In this document: one piece after another, positions 44,805 to 54,248 of the stretch | How the letters are laid out: every line of letters begins with the position of its first letter | Position numbering within the stretch: the first letter of the stretch is position 1 | NCBI RefSeq assembly: GCF_951230135.1 | Contig: NZ_CATNVC010000002.1 | Coordinates: 62,001 to 126,000 of the forward strand | DNA from: Butyricicoccus sp. Marseille-Q5471 | GTDB taxonomy: Bacteria; Bacillota; Clostridia; Oscillospirales; Butyricicoccaceae | Length of the DNA stretch: 64,000 bases | Direction of reading: 5' to 3' | Notes under the pieces: generated by a model | Seen by the model: the letters and a program-made list of their open reading frames with translations, nothing else | Databases searched by the model: none | Told to the model about the DNA's origin: nothing | Made by a program: the position numbers and the translations under genes

Positions 44805-44823
44805 CAAACAATATCACGTTCTG

Positions 44824-44850
44824 GAGCCGCAGTCCAAAGGACTGCGGCTC
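44824..44850 (+). terminator. Terminator of the second transketolase operon
   Basis: GAGCCGCAGTCC and GGACTGCGGCTC form a perfect 12-bp stem with an AAA loop, followed by TTTT. Confidence 0.9.
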
Positions 44851-44854
44851 TTTT

Positions 44855-45784
44855 GATACTCTAAACAAACTCAACATTGTCAACCCGAGCAGCACTCAGC
44901 GCCCCTCTCATATTGCAATAACACATCATTAATTATATTTCACCTTTCACGCTAATCTGTAAGCACCAAGATACAACAGCAAATTCTCACGAGAAATGGC
45001 GGGCATCACCCCACGGATTGCCTGCTTTTGATAATATGGAACAATGCATCTGCCACCGTCTTGTTGCATTGTCTGATGGACGGAGTGTCAACACTTTTCC
45101 GTACAGTTTTTATAAGGTATGTAGTCTATACTCCGCTGGCGACCTATAGTCCAAGGCACCACGTATGCGCAGGTGATTAAACCAATATAGCCTTCGAATT
45201 CCACTTTTAAGCGACCCGCATACCAGTCAAATCACTGTCCACGACCGCATACTTTTCTTGACCGTGAAAGCATCGGGCGAGTTCATTTTTCGCTGCAAAT
45301 TCATTATATTCGCAAGTTCTTTCCTAATTTTACGACTGCCACAGACATCACGATTGGCATGAAAAGCAGTGTAAACCTTAGTTCCAATGCCGTTTCATCG
45401 AGTTTGGACGAGACCTCATAACAGCAACTGCTTCTACTGGTTTTGAAGCCCTTACACATTGTTGATATAGAGTATTTGTGCGCGTTTTGCCGTATCGCAA
45501 TTACTTTCGTCCGAATATCAGCGCCGCTTGCTTTAACACATCATTCCCATATTGACGTTTGAGCTCTTCTGTGAATTCTCACCTTTCTCGCTTTATGTCA
45601 TGCCCCTTCTCCATTTCTTCCTGTGTATTATATACGACCTTAGCAAAGCTGTTCAACTGTGTGCAGCCATTCCATTTTGAGGATGTGAAAACCGTGTAGA
45701 TGGTTCCCCATGACGGGACACGGCGACGCAAGCACGCTGCCAGGCTTTCCAACCAGCTTTCGCAAGTGTAATTTGACGTAAAGA
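44855..45784 (-). pseudogene. Decayed IS3-family transposase and flanking non-coding DNA
   Basis: At 45180-45117 the minus strand encodes WFNHLRIRGALDYRSPAEYR, the C-terminal signature of IS3/IS150-type OrfB. Upstream pieces to about 45320 (ELARCFHGQEKYAVVDSDL) occur in broken frames with many stops. Nothing is recognisable in 44855-45110 or beyond 45330. The element is dead and without visible ends. Confidence 0.7.
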
Positions 45785-45818
45785 AGCCGGGGTGAATTCT
45801 TGCGAATTCACCCCGGCT
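45785..45818 (-). terminator. Terminator of the decayed surface-protein gene
   Basis: A perfect 15-bp stem, AGCCGGGGTGAATTC with its complement, around a TTGC/GCAA loop. It lies past the 3' end of the SLH-protein remnant and is T-rich on both sides. Confidence 0.75.
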
Positions 45819-45879
45819 CTATTTCCTTTAATTACACAGTAGACACCATTGTCAGCGAGGGAGACTAGTTCAACGAACT

Positions 45880-46717
45880 CCCGGTTTCCGTGCCGCTGCT
45901 ATCCTTTAAATATTCGTGGGTGCTTGCGGCCTCCACGATGTCCTAGCAGGCCCAAAAGCAATATGATCGTGAGTATTCAGCACCTCGCTAACCGATTCTT
46001 TGCTCCACTCCGCATACACGGTCATGTTCTTCGTTAAGGCGACACCGATAACAGCGGTTTTCAGGTCTTTGCCATCGAATTCACCGGAATCCCAATCCCT
46101 GCCACAGGGCCGCCTGCCGGGTTTAGGGTCAGAGAAAGCTGTTTTAATTGCTGCCCGCCTCATTGGATGCCTATGCCGCAAACGTTATGATTTTTCTCTG
46201 TGGGTGTGCCGGAAAGAACGTCCATGGAGCGATTCCGGGAAAGCCCCGCCGGAAGCGTACTTTCCAGAGACCAGTTTACGGGCGTGTCCCCGGTTGCTTT
46301 CAGCGTTTCCTCGCAAGGCACATTGACCGTTCCGGTACGCAGAGCGGTTGTTATAATTTCAGGCGGCGTTGCCCCGGATTCTGCCTTAAAGCTTGCGGAG
46401 ATGGTATGGATGCCGGTCACGTGCGGGAAGGTATAGCTTGCTGCCGCCCCGACATTTACACCGTCCGCGGTGACATCTTTAAGTACATAGCCACTCAACA
46501 CGGAGAGATAGCAGGTCTGGTTAGCGCCCTTCACTACGTTGGTTGTTCCAGAAGGCGAGATTGCAGCCCCTTCTCCCGCTGCGGCGGTAATCGCAACCAG
46601 CGATTCGTTCGTTGTATAGGTGATGACGGCGTCCTGCGTTGCGGAGACGAACGTCACATTCTGCGCTGCGGAGGACACGGCGCTTCCGGGATTGGCTATC
46701 GGAGCTACCTGCTGTGG
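45880..46717 (-). pseudogene. SLH-anchored surface protein, C-terminal remnant
   Basis: Minus-strand frames carry a transthyretin/He_PIG-like segment (PPEIITTALRTGTVNVPCEE, VNWSLESTLPAGLSRNRS, LSGTPTEKNHN), then an InlB-type repeat end (NMTVYAEWSKES), then the start of an SLH domain (LNTHDHIAF...WRPQAPTNI). Frame changes lie near 46165 and again in the SLH part, and the start of the gene is missing. It begins immediately after the tctA stop, in the same frame, so a deletion joined the two. A cell-wall surface protein originally. Confidence 0.75.
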
Positions 46718-48217
46718 TCAGCGCGGACGGGGTGAGATCTTTTTCGCACGAGCTGTTTTCCAGGCAAAGAGCAACACCGTTCCGGCGGCAATCAGCAGAA
46801 ATGCCAAGCTGATTGGACGGGTTACAAAAATGCTCAAGCTGCCGTCAGACAGCACCAGTGCGCGGCGGAAATTCGTTTCCGCCAAAGGTCCCAACACGAT
46901 GCCAAGCAAAATCGGTACCAGCTGAAAGTCCATTCGGCGCAGGAAATACGCCACAATGCCCACGATTACGATGATGTAAACATCATACAGACTGTTGCTC
47001 GTCGAATACGCACCTGCAGTGCAGAAGGTCAATACAATACATCCCAAAATTTCGTAAGGGATTCGTGTGATATGTGCATAAAAGCGCGTAAAAACACTGC
47101 CGATCAGGTACATGAATACATTGATTACGATTAGACCAATCATGATTGCATACAGAACATTTCCCTGATCGCGAAACAACATCGGCCCCGGCACCATGCC
47201 ATGAATCATGAAAGCGCCCATCAGGATGGCAGTTGCACCGTCACCCGGCACACCAAGCGTCAGCATCGGAATCATGGTTGCGCCGCACGCACCATTGTTG
47301 GCTGATTCCGATGCAGCAATCCCTTCGATTTCGCCTGTTCCGAAGGTTTCCGGATGCTTCGAGGATGTTTTCACCTGATTATATGCGATAAACGCTGCCA
47401 GGCCGCCGCCGGTTCCCGGCGTTGCCCCAATAATACAGCCGATCAGAGAACCAATCCCAATTGGCTTTCGGCACCGCTTGTACTCCTCTTTAGTGATTTT
47501 GCACTTCGTAATGCTGGAAGCATCGAATACCTTTTTGTCTGTGCGCGGATTATATTGTGATTTCATCATGATTTCAGAAATCGCAAACAGACCAATGAGC
47601 GCAATAATCAAATTGATGCCGCTCATCAGTTGAAGGTTGCCGAATGTGAAGCGAGTCGTACCGCTGATGCCATCCATACCGATTGTAGAAATAAACACAC
47701 CGATACAGGCACCGATCAGACCCTTGAAAATACTTTTGTTCGATACACCGGCGATAACAGACAGCCCAAATACGGCAAGCGCCAGATACTCAGCCGGCCC
47801 GAACAGCAGCGTTACCTTCGCAATCTGCGGTGCTAGAAACAGAAGTGCAAACGCACTGATAAGGCCGCCTATGGTAGACGCAAACAGTGCCATAGACAAC
47901 GCCTTATATGCCATGCCTTTTTTTGTCATCGGATAACCGTCAAACAACGTAGCCGCATTTGCCGATGTACCCGGTGTATTGATGAGAATTGCCGTAATCG
48001 AACCGCCATATGTGCCGCCGCAATAAATAGCCAGCAGCATGAGAATCGCCATGGTAGGCTCCATGCCATAGGTCAACGGAATACACAGGATAATACCTAA
48101 ATCTGAAGTAAGACCGGGGATTGCACCAACAACAATGCCAAGCGCCAATCCGAGCGGAATAATGAGAAAATTCTGCCACTGTAACAGAACCTGCAGTCCG
48201 CTTAAAAACATCTCCAC
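46718..48217 (-). CDS. tctA: TTT carrier large membrane subunit
   Basis: A 499-residue TctA protein with about 12 helices and signatures GAIPGLTSDLGIILCIPLTYG, GGTYGGSITAILINTPGTSA and GATPGTGGGLAAF. It translocates tricarboxylates or other organic acids with a cation gradient. It is the last gene of lacI-MBL-tctC-tctB-tctA. The last residues (KISPRPR) read into the boundary with the surface-protein remnant, so the native C-terminus may have been slightly altered by recombination. Confidence 0.93.
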   Translation of the reverse strand: MEMFLSGLQVLLQWQNFLIIPLGLALGIVVGAIPGLTSDLGIILCIPLTYGMEPTMAILMLLAIYCGGTYGGSITAILINTPGTSANAATLFDGYPMTKKGMAYKALSMALFASTIGGLISAFALLFLAPQIAKVTLLFGPAEYLALAVFGLSVIAGVSNKSIFKGLIGACIGVFISTIGMDGISGTTRFTFGNLQLMSGINLIIALIGLFAISEIMMKSQYNPRTDKKVFDASSITKCKITKEEYKRCRKPIGIGSLIGCIIGATPGTGGGLAAFIAYNQVKTSSKHPETFGTGEIEGIAASESANNGACGATMIPMLTLGVPGDGATAILMGAFMIHGMVPGPMLFRDQGNVLYAIMIGLIVINVFMYLIGSVFTRFYAHITRIPYEILGCIVLTFCTAGAYSTSNSLYDVYIIVIVGIVAYFLRRMDFQLVPILLGIVLGPLAETNFRRALVLSDGSLSIFVTRPISLAFLLIAAGTVLLFAWKTARAKKISPRPR

Positions 48218-48234
48218 GAAATCTCCCCCTTTCC

Positions 48235-48705
48235 TTACGGCAGCGACACATGCAACAGGGTTTTAAAGACAAAGTAAACCACGCCAACCATTGCAAGTGG
48301 AATCGCGTAGTAATACCATTTTCGCACGCCATAGAACAGTAAAATTGCAACGACAAGCAATGCAGTGGAAATCAAGAAACCTACAAATGTCAGCAGCACG
48401 ATATAGGCCAGAAGAATCAATGCATAGAGTACCGAGCGCATTTCCTTGCGAAAGCTCTCGGATGCGAATGTGCTGCGATTGAGTATAACAACCTTTTTTT
48501 CATTTGCAAAAACACCTTGCAGCAGTAGTCCCAAAGAAAACAAGAACATCCCGCCGATTGCAATACGCGGTATCGTCTGAGCATTGACTGCGGAGGTTTC
48601 CAGCGTATCAATCTGACTTGGAACAAGCACCCACAATATGGCTGCCGCCACCAGAAATACGATTCCGGAAATAATTTCCGAATTATATTTGATTTTCATA
48701 GTCAC
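48235..48705 (-). CDS. tctB: TTT carrier small membrane subunit
   Basis: A 156-residue TctB-family protein with four hydrophobic helices, including IISGIVFLVAAAILWVLVPS at the N-terminus and LTFVGFLISTALLVVAILLF. It partners TctA. It lies 17 bases before tctA and after the hairpin that follows tctC. Confidence 0.87.
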   Translation of the reverse strand: MTMKIKYNSEIISGIVFLVAAAILWVLVPSQIDTLETSAVNAQTIPRIAIGGMFLFSLGLLLQGVFANEKKVVILNRSTFASESFRKEMRSVLYALILLAYIVLLTFVGFLISTALLVVAILLFYGVRKWYYYAIPLAMVGVVYFVFKTLLHVSLP

Positions 48706-48724
48706 ACCCTCTTAGGCAGCCGAC

Positions 48725-48753
48725 ACGGCGTTTCACTTCACATGAAACGCCGT
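48725..48753 (-). other. Hairpin between tctC and tctB
   Basis: ACGGCGTTTCA pairs with TGAAACGCCGT (11 bp, loop of seven). No T-run follows on the minus strand, so it is more likely an mRNA-protecting or processing hairpin than a terminator. Confidence 0.6.
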
Positions 48754-48768
48754 ACTCGACTACACATT

Positions 48769-49785
48769 TTATTTCAGCAGTGCGATATAATCCTTCATGG
48801 ATTCCTTCTGCTCTTCAATTTTGGTGATGATTTCGTCCTCAGTACCTTCCCATGCCTTCATGCCCATTTCAGCCATGAACTTCTGGAAGTCGGCGTCAGC
48901 GTATACCTTCTGAATGAACTCTGTCAGCACCTTTTTCTTTGCATCGTCCACAGAGGAGCGAACTGCAAAATAGTCCATACCGATGAACTCTGCGTCGATG
49001 CCCTGTTCCTTAAACGAGGGGATATGTCCAATGCCATCCACATCGATTCCTTCCGGAATAAAAGTACCAAGGCAAGCCAGCTGGCCGTTTTTCACATAGT
49101 CGCGGTATACCGGAGGCGAGCCGATGGCAACGTCCACATGTCCGCCAACCAGTGCGTTGATGGCATCCTGTCCGCCGTCATACGGAACTGCCTCTGCCGC
49201 AAGACCCAGCTTTTTAAAGAGCACGGAAATCATTGTATAGCTGTCGTTGCCCGGGCCACCGGTGGTCGCATACTTAATCGTTTTTCCCGATGCCGCATAT
49301 GCTTTCAAATCATCCATTGTCTTGATGCCGCTCTTTTCAGCATTTGTCAATACAACAAATTCTACTTCGCGCATACCGATCAGCGGTGTAATATCATCGA
49401 GCGTATAGTTAACATTCTGGAAGCTGGGGGTTAAGGAGAAAAGCGGGCCGTTCGCAACAACCATGCTGTATCCGTCGTCCGCCGCCTGCAGCGCAGCTGC
49501 CATCGCAATGGTTCCCGCACCGCCGTTCTTATTCTCTACGATAACCGGAACGCCCAAGTATTTTTCGCCGTAGGACGCAACCTGACGCGCAATGGTATCC
49601 GGCCCGCCGCCCAGGCTCCAAGGCATGATAATCGTTATCTGCTTGGTCGGAAAGGCTTCTTCAGATTTACCAGCGTCTGCACTTGCTCCCCCCTGTGCCG
49701 GCTGTCCGCAAGCCGTGACGGACAAAAGCATACCGGATACTAAGACCGCACTCAGGATTCGTTTTACCAAATTCTTCATTTTCAT
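48769..49785 (-). CDS. tctC: TTT carrier substrate-binding lipoprotein
   Basis: A 338-residue Bug-family binding protein. The lipobox is LLSVTACGQ. The mature part has the family's ITIIMPWSLGGGPDTIARQV and VVENKNGGAGTIAMAAALQA, and LVGGHVDVAIGSPP. It captures an organic acid outside the cell for TctAB. It overlaps the MBL-hydrolase gene by four bases, so the two are translationally coupled. Confidence 0.92.
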   Translation of the reverse strand: MKMKNLVKRILSAVLVSGMLLSVTACGQPAQGGASADAGKSEEAFPTKQITIIMPWSLGGGPDTIARQVASYGEKYLGVPVIVENKNGGAGTIAMAAALQAADDGYSMVVANGPLFSLTPSFQNVNYTLDDITPLIGMREVEFVVLTNAEKSGIKTMDDLKAYAASGKTIKYATTGGPGNDSYTMISVLFKKLGLAAEAVPYDGGQDAINALVGGHVDVAIGSPPVYRDYVKNGQLACLGTFIPEGIDVDGIGHIPSFKEQGIDAEFIGMDYFAVRSSVDDAKKKVLTEFIQKVYADADFQKFMAEMGMKAWEGTEDEIITKIEEQKESMKDYIALLK

Positions 49786-50765
49786 TCCTCCATTTTCTCT
49801 AACGCTTCTATTTTGATAAATTCCGATATGATGTTATCAGAATTAACCACAATTTTGATGGCCTGTGCACCATTAGGGTTGCAAAAGAACGGTGGGTATT
49901 CCCGTTCATCTGTAAACAGAAATCGAACGCCGGGATGCAATCTCTGCAGTGTCTGATAAACCGAAGCGCAAGCGCTATGGTAGCGCCGGTCAGATGATGC
50001 AGTAGTTATTACGTATTCGAGCGGCATTATCTGTGCAATTTTCTCTTCAATACTGTCGATTTGTCCGTGGTGGGGCAGCTTGAGAACGTTTACATTTTTG
50101 AATACAACATCATCAATTTCGCTCCACTCGCTCGGACAGTTATCCGCTGTAAGTAAGATTTCCGCTCCATCGCCACACAACTTTAACAGCAAGCTGTAGG
50201 TGTTTGAAATTCTGTCCAGCAACACCAGTTCTTCCGTGGGGGCTTTTGCGGTAAATGCCTGCTTTAAATGCTGCTCAAAGCTTTTACGTCTTGTGTCAGA
50301 AGGCGCGAGCACCTGCAGCTCCAGCCCGGCAGACAAGACGGGCGGCACGCGCGGCGTTATCATATGTACCGGAATCCCGTTTTGCTCCGCATAATGCATG
50401 ATGCGTGTCACCGCAGAAAGCGCCCGTGCAAACAGATGCGCACTGCGCGGCGCATTTTCATGCGGAATGAAGCTTCGCTCCTGACAAAACAAAGACGGCT
50501 CATAAGGAATTGCAATTTCCCGCACCGGAATCTGATATACAATCTGTTCCAGTCCACACACGTGATCTTCATGAATATGTGATATGATGAGCAAATCAAT
50601 TGCCTGCACTTTCGTATCACGCAAATAATCCACCGCACGGATACGATATGGAAAACCTTCAAATTCAGCGTCACATGCACTTCCGCCATCCAAAAGCATC
50701 GTATATGTGCCTTTTTGTACGAGAATTGCGTCCCCATATCCTACATTAATAAAGCTAATCTCCAA
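49782..50765 (-). CDS. ComEC/Rec2-like MBL-fold metallohydrolase
   Basis: A 327-residue soluble metallo-beta-lactamase-fold protein without signal peptide or membrane helices. It begins ISFINVGYGDAILVQKGTYT, the pattern of the ComEC C-terminal domain, with the metal motif HIHEDHVCGL (about 83-92), Asp in LLTADNCPSEW and His in LKLPHHGQ. ComEC-like hydrolases cleave phosphodiesters. Here it is coupled to tctC and under the same LacI regulator, so a role in processing the imported compound or a signalling nucleotide is likely. A paralogue is at 60979. Confidence 0.85.
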   Translation of the reverse strand: MEISFINVGYGDAILVQKGTYTMLLDGGSACDAEFEGFPYRIRAVDYLRDTKVQAIDLLIISHIHEDHVCGLEQIVYQIPVREIAIPYEPSLFCQERSFIPHENAPRSAHLFARALSAVTRIMHYAEQNGIPVHMITPRVPPVLSAGLELQVLAPSDTRRKSFEQHLKQAFTAKAPTEELVLLDRISNTYSLLLKLCGDGAEILLTADNCPSEWSEIDDVVFKNVNVLKLPHHGQIDSIEEKIAQIMPLEYVITTASSDRRYHSACASVYQTLQRLHPGVRFLFTDEREYPPFFCNPNGAQAIKIVVNSDNIISEFIKIEALEKMEE

Positions 50766-50821
50766 GGCATGTCCCCCTTGTTTATTCTTTTAGCAGATTC
50801 TATTTGTCTGCCGTTTTATCA

Positions 50822-51817
50822 TCAGGTCGTTTGCCTTTTGACCAATGATACCGAAGTTTGAATGATGTGCTTCGACGTTTTTTTGCCCTCAATCTGTGCA
50901 ATCAATTCCTCTGCTGCAATGCGCCCCATTTTTTCTTTGTCCACATGAATGGTGGTAAGCTCCGGTTCAATGAGCTGACTGATTTCGCTATCATCAAAGC
51001 CGATAATCGCGACATCTTCAGGAATCCGCAGTCCCGCACGCAATACGGCTTTTATTGCACCGATTGCAATCGTGTCGTTGGTGCAGAATAGTGCCGTCGG
51101 ATGGTCTTCCAGCGAAAGCATCTGGGAAACGCGATGCACAGCATCGTCCACTGTAGGTTCGATTGTTTGCACGAAGCGCATATCAACCTCTTCGCCAATT
51201 TCACGAAGCACATCCACATACCCGTTGTAGCGCGCCATATAAACATGCGGCGAAAAAGCGCCCGCAATTAACCCGATTTTACGATGGCCGCGTTGCGTAA
51301 GATGCCGCATCGCAAGTACCGCACCACCATATTGATCGGTTGTAACGCAAAGCAGATCCTCTATGTCTAATGCATTATTCAGCATCACAATCGGCATACT
51401 CTGTCTTTTTAGCGCCATGACTGTTTCTGCATCGGTCTGTCCGGCAAGCAATACGCCGTCCATATGCTTTTTAAAGCCAATCTGGCCGTTGGGAAGATAT
51501 AAATCGCGATCGGAAGAAATAAATAGACTAAATCCTTTGCGTGCACAAGTTTGCAACACGGCCTCAAAAATCGCAGAATAAAAGGGATTCATAACCACAG
51601 GATATTGCTTTTCATAAATGATGAAACCAATATTATCCGTTCTGCCCCGTACCATGGCGCGGGCAATTGCATCCGGTGTGTAGTTGAGCAGCTGTGCAGC
51701 CTCGTAGACCTTTTGACGCGTCTTGTCCGTAACCTGCTCCGGACTGGCAAAAGCGCGGGACACGGTTGCTTTTGAATACCCGCATAGCTTTGCAACATCT
51801 AAAATTGTAGCTGCCAT
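50822..51817 (-). CDS. LacI-family transcriptional regulator
   Basis: A 331-residue repressor. The HTH reads ATILDVAKLCGYSKATVSRA (residues 3-22), then the hinge helix YTPDAIARAMVRGRTDNIGF and a periplasmic-binding-protein-like effector domain ending in IGFDDSEISQLIEPELTTI. It heads the MBL-tctCBA operon, 56 bases upstream. Operators at the promoter suggest autoregulation. Confidence 0.92.
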   Translation of the reverse strand: MAATILDVAKLCGYSKATVSRAFASPEQVTDKTRQKVYEAAQLLNYTPDAIARAMVRGRTDNIGFIIYEKQYPVVMNPFYSAIFEAVLQTCARKGFSLFISSDRDLYLPNGQIGFKKHMDGVLLAGQTDAETVMALKRQSMPIVMLNNALDIEDLLCVTTDQYGGAVLAMRHLTQRGHRKIGLIAGAFSPHVYMARYNGYVDVLREIGEEVDMRFVQTIEPTVDDAVHRVSQMLSLEDHPTALFCTNDTIAIGAIKAVLRAGLRIPEDVAIIGFDDSEISQLIEPELTTIHVDKEKMGRIAAEELIAQIEGKKTSKHIIQTSVSLVKRQTT

Positions 51818-51830
51818 AAAATCGCCCCTA

Positions 51831-51844
51831 TGTATACGTTCTCA
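51831..51844 (-). promoter_or_regulatory. LacI/cre-type operator in the leader
   Basis: TGTATACGTTCTCA differs by one base from the second site at 51926. It lies in the leader of the lacI-type gene, about 15 bases before its start codon. Confidence 0.65.
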
Positions 51845-51925
51845 TTTTTGATTTGTATCTTTCCAAATATCAGTTGATATTAGGGATTATAACAATAATG
51901 TGAATCTAATTCTCCGTTTAGTGAA

Positions 51926-51975
51926 TGTAAACGTTCTCATGTGTATATTTTACGATGCTCGCTATAATTTGTCAA
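51926..51975 (-). promoter_or_regulatory. Sigma-A promoter of the lacI-MBL-tct operon with operator at the start site
   Basis: On the minus strand TTGACA (51975-51970) and TAAAAT (51952-51947) are spaced 17 bases. The operator TGTAAACGTTCTCA (51926-51939) lies just after the -10 box over the expected start site. It also matches the CcpA cre consensus TGWAANCGNTNWCA, so CcpA control is an alternative reading. Confidence 0.8.
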
Positions 51976-51985
51976 TCCATTCCTC

Positions 51986-51997
51986 GAAAACGTTTTC
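51986..51997 (-). promoter_or_regulatory. Upstream palindromic operator
   Basis: GAAAACGTTTTC is a perfect 12-bp palindrome with the same central ACGT, about ten bases upstream of the -35 box. With the two other sites (centres 95 and 59 bases apart) it could support looping. The remaining bases to 52174 show nothing else. Confidence 0.6.
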
Positions 51998-52174
51998 TTT
52001 TTGTATATCTCTATATTTTTTCGAACAAAATTTTGTTTTATTGCACAGTGCGTTTGTAGAACTGATTCGATATCCCCCCCTATCTTTTGGTGATTTACAC
52101 TACGCCATAAGCATCTCAAGTCCATTTTCCCTAACCGCCTTTATATGATTTTTGCATGTCCTATCACAAAACCT

Positions 52175-52204
52175 AAAGAAGCGCCCCGGATAGGGCGCTT
52201 CTTT
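52175..52204 (-). terminator. Terminator of the efflux/two-component operon
   Basis: AAAGAAGCGCCC and GGGCGCTTCTTT form a 12-bp stem just past the kinase stop. Confidence 0.8.
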
Positions 52205-52210
52205 GGGTTT

Positions 52211-53512
52211 TTACTTTTCCTCACACGGCAGCGAAATACAAACCGAAAACGTCTGTCCGTCCGTTTCGCTTGTAAATGTCCCGCGGTGATCCCGCGCAAT
52301 CTTTTCACAGGTTTTCAGGCCAATCCGTGTGCTTTCCGGTCGATTTCCGTCCTGTCGCACTGCATTATGCAGGCCGATTGTCAGCATCCCCTGCTCGATA
52401 CGGTATTCTGCCCGCACCAGCTGTGTCGAATCGCCGTATTTTCCAACATTCGAGATGAGATTGTCAATCAGACGTCGGAAGAGTTCTACATTGACGTACA
52501 GACGGCCGGAAAAATCCAGCGCATTCCGCTCAACCGTAAAGCCGCGGCTTTCCAGTTCAAACAGGCCTTCCTCCATCGTCTGCCCGAGAAGCGACGCCGC
52601 ATCCACCGCTTGCAGGTCGAGTGGTTGCCCCTCCCTGTCGTAAACCAGAAAATACTAAAACAGACGATCGGACATCTCCTTAATCTGCTGCGCCTTACTC
52701 CGACTGAGTGCGAGAAAACGCGCGTGCTCCTCTTCATTCTTACACTTCTGCATAGTCATGATGTCGAGATAGCCAATCAGCGCCGTCAGCGGGGTGCGTA
52801 AATCGTGCGACATAGCAGTTACCAATGCGTGGTTAGCCTCCCGCGCTTCCTGCTCATCCTGCTGACGGCTGATGACTGCCTGCCTCATGTCGTTGATGCC
52901 GCGCGCCAAATCGGCCAGTTCGTCCTCGCCGCGTACGGCCACCGTGTATTCCAAATCACCGCCCTCCAGAATACGCAATTCGTCCCGCATGCGGGTAATA
53001 TAGCGCGTTTTCTTGCGAATCAGCGTCAGCAGCACCGCAACAAATACCACAAAGGAAAGCAGCAGTGACAGGATGGTGATTGCAAAATAGTAATTCTCAA
53101 AAAAGCAGAGAAAGGTCGCCTGCGCCGGACCGTCCGCAAACTGTACCTCGTACTGTGCTACTGGTGCGTCATCCGCTGAAGCCTCCTCTGTCCAGAGCAG
53201 TCCCGCGTTGTAAATCGGCTGCCCGTCGCGGCGGAGAATGACCAGCACACTTCGATGATCGCGCAGCCATTGATCCAACGCATCGGTATCCGTACCGGAC
53301 AGCTTATGCTGATCCACATATGCCTGCAGCTTATCCGCATAGCGCTGTTCTTCCCGGTGCGCGAAGGCATCATTCGTTGAATAGCGGTAAAACCACTCGG
53401 ACAGCGCAGAATTGGACACGAAAAGCACCGTGCCCGCAAGCAGCAGCGCGGCAATGACGGCTGCAAGCAGTTGGGTACTCAACCGCTTCCATTTGATGCG
53501 TTTACCCAACAA
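52211..53512 (-). pseudogene. OmpR-family partner histidine kinase with in-frame amber stop
   Basis: Two frames in the same phase, separated by a single TAG (52657-52655), together give a 433-residue kinase. The first 285 residues hold a helix near 12-30, an extracellular domain to about 140, a second helix near 143-165, HAMP, and the phospho-acceptor His236 in SHDLRTPLTALIGY. After the stop come the N box LIDNLISNVGKYGD and the ATP lid; in typical relatives the position is Glu (FEYFLVY), so GAG to TAG would explain it. The start is TTG, overlapping the regulator stop by 11 bases. The first fragment alone lacks ATP binding. Confidence 0.88.
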
Positions 53513-54197
53513 AATACCCCTTTCCCCACACGTTTTTCACGTATCGCGGGTTCTGCGGATCATCCTCTAGTTTCTTTCTCAGATTGCGGATGTGTACCAT
53601 TACCGTATTATTGGCACTGGGAAGGTAAGGCTCCTCCCACACCGCTTCGTAAATCCGCTGTACGCTGTAAATCGTGCCGCGATGGCAAGCGAGCAGCAAC
53701 AGAATACGGTGCTCGATATCGGTCAGCGGGATGGCCTCCCCCTCGCGCGTGACCTCGGCGCGATCGGTGTGAACGGTAAGGCCGGGCAGCGCAACCGTGT
53801 CGCTCTCCTCCGCAGGCTCTTTGCCGCGGTACACGCAGTACCGGCGCAGCATGGCCTTGATACGGGCTGTCAGCTCGGCATAGGAAAAGGGCTTCACCAG
53901 ATAATCGTCTCCGCCCGCCGAGAATCCTACAGTTTTATCCGAATCCTGCGACTTTGCGGTCAAAAACAGGATGGGTACAGTCGATTGCTTGCGAATCTCG
54001 GCGCAGGCCGACACGCCCGACCGTCCGGGCATCATCACGTCCAGAATCACCAAATCGATTGTATCATCCATGCGTTCAACAGCCTGATCACCGTTGGCCG
54101 CTTCGACCACAGTCATGCCCTCGCTTTCAAGCAAAATGCGCACAACCTCACGGATTTCGGGATCGTCATCTGCAAATAAAATCTTTTTCTCTTCCAT
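53502..54197 (-). CDS. OmpR/PhoB-family response regulator (VanR-like)
   Basis: A 231-residue regulator. The receiver has Asp10-12, phospho-acceptor Asp53 in LVILDVMMPG, Thr in LTAKSQD and Lys in LVKPFSYAEL. The C-terminal winged helix reads DIEHRILLLLACHRGTIYSV to NTVMVHIRNLRKKLEDDPQNP. It lies at the end of the efflux operon with its kinase, so it likely controls those genes in response to envelope stress or an antimicrobial. Confidence 0.92.
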   Translation of the reverse strand: MEEKKILFADDDPEIREVVRILLESEGMTVVEAANGDQAVERMDDTIDLVILDVMMPGRSGVSACAEIRKQSTVPILFLTAKSQDSDKTVGFSAGGDDYLVKPFSYAELTARIKAMLRRYCVYRGKEPAEESDTVALPGLTVHTDRAEVTREGEAIPLTDIEHRILLLLACHRGTIYSVQRIYEAVWEEPYLPSANNTVMVHIRNLRKKLEDDPQNPRYVKNVWGKGYFVG

Positions 54198-54248
54198 TTC
54201 CCCGCCTCCTTATTCCATCATACAGGACGTTGCACCGCTTGACCAGCA

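Noticed and set aside
45785-45818. A terminal inverted repeat of an insertion sequence
   Set aside because: The repeat is one tight hairpin with a four-base loop and lies past a decayed gene, so it is a terminator; no matching second end was found.
52655-52657. A pyrrolysine or other recoded amber codon in the sensor kinase
   Set aside because: TAG ends several intact genes in this window, and kinases do not use pyrrolysine at this site; a nonsense mutation is simpler.
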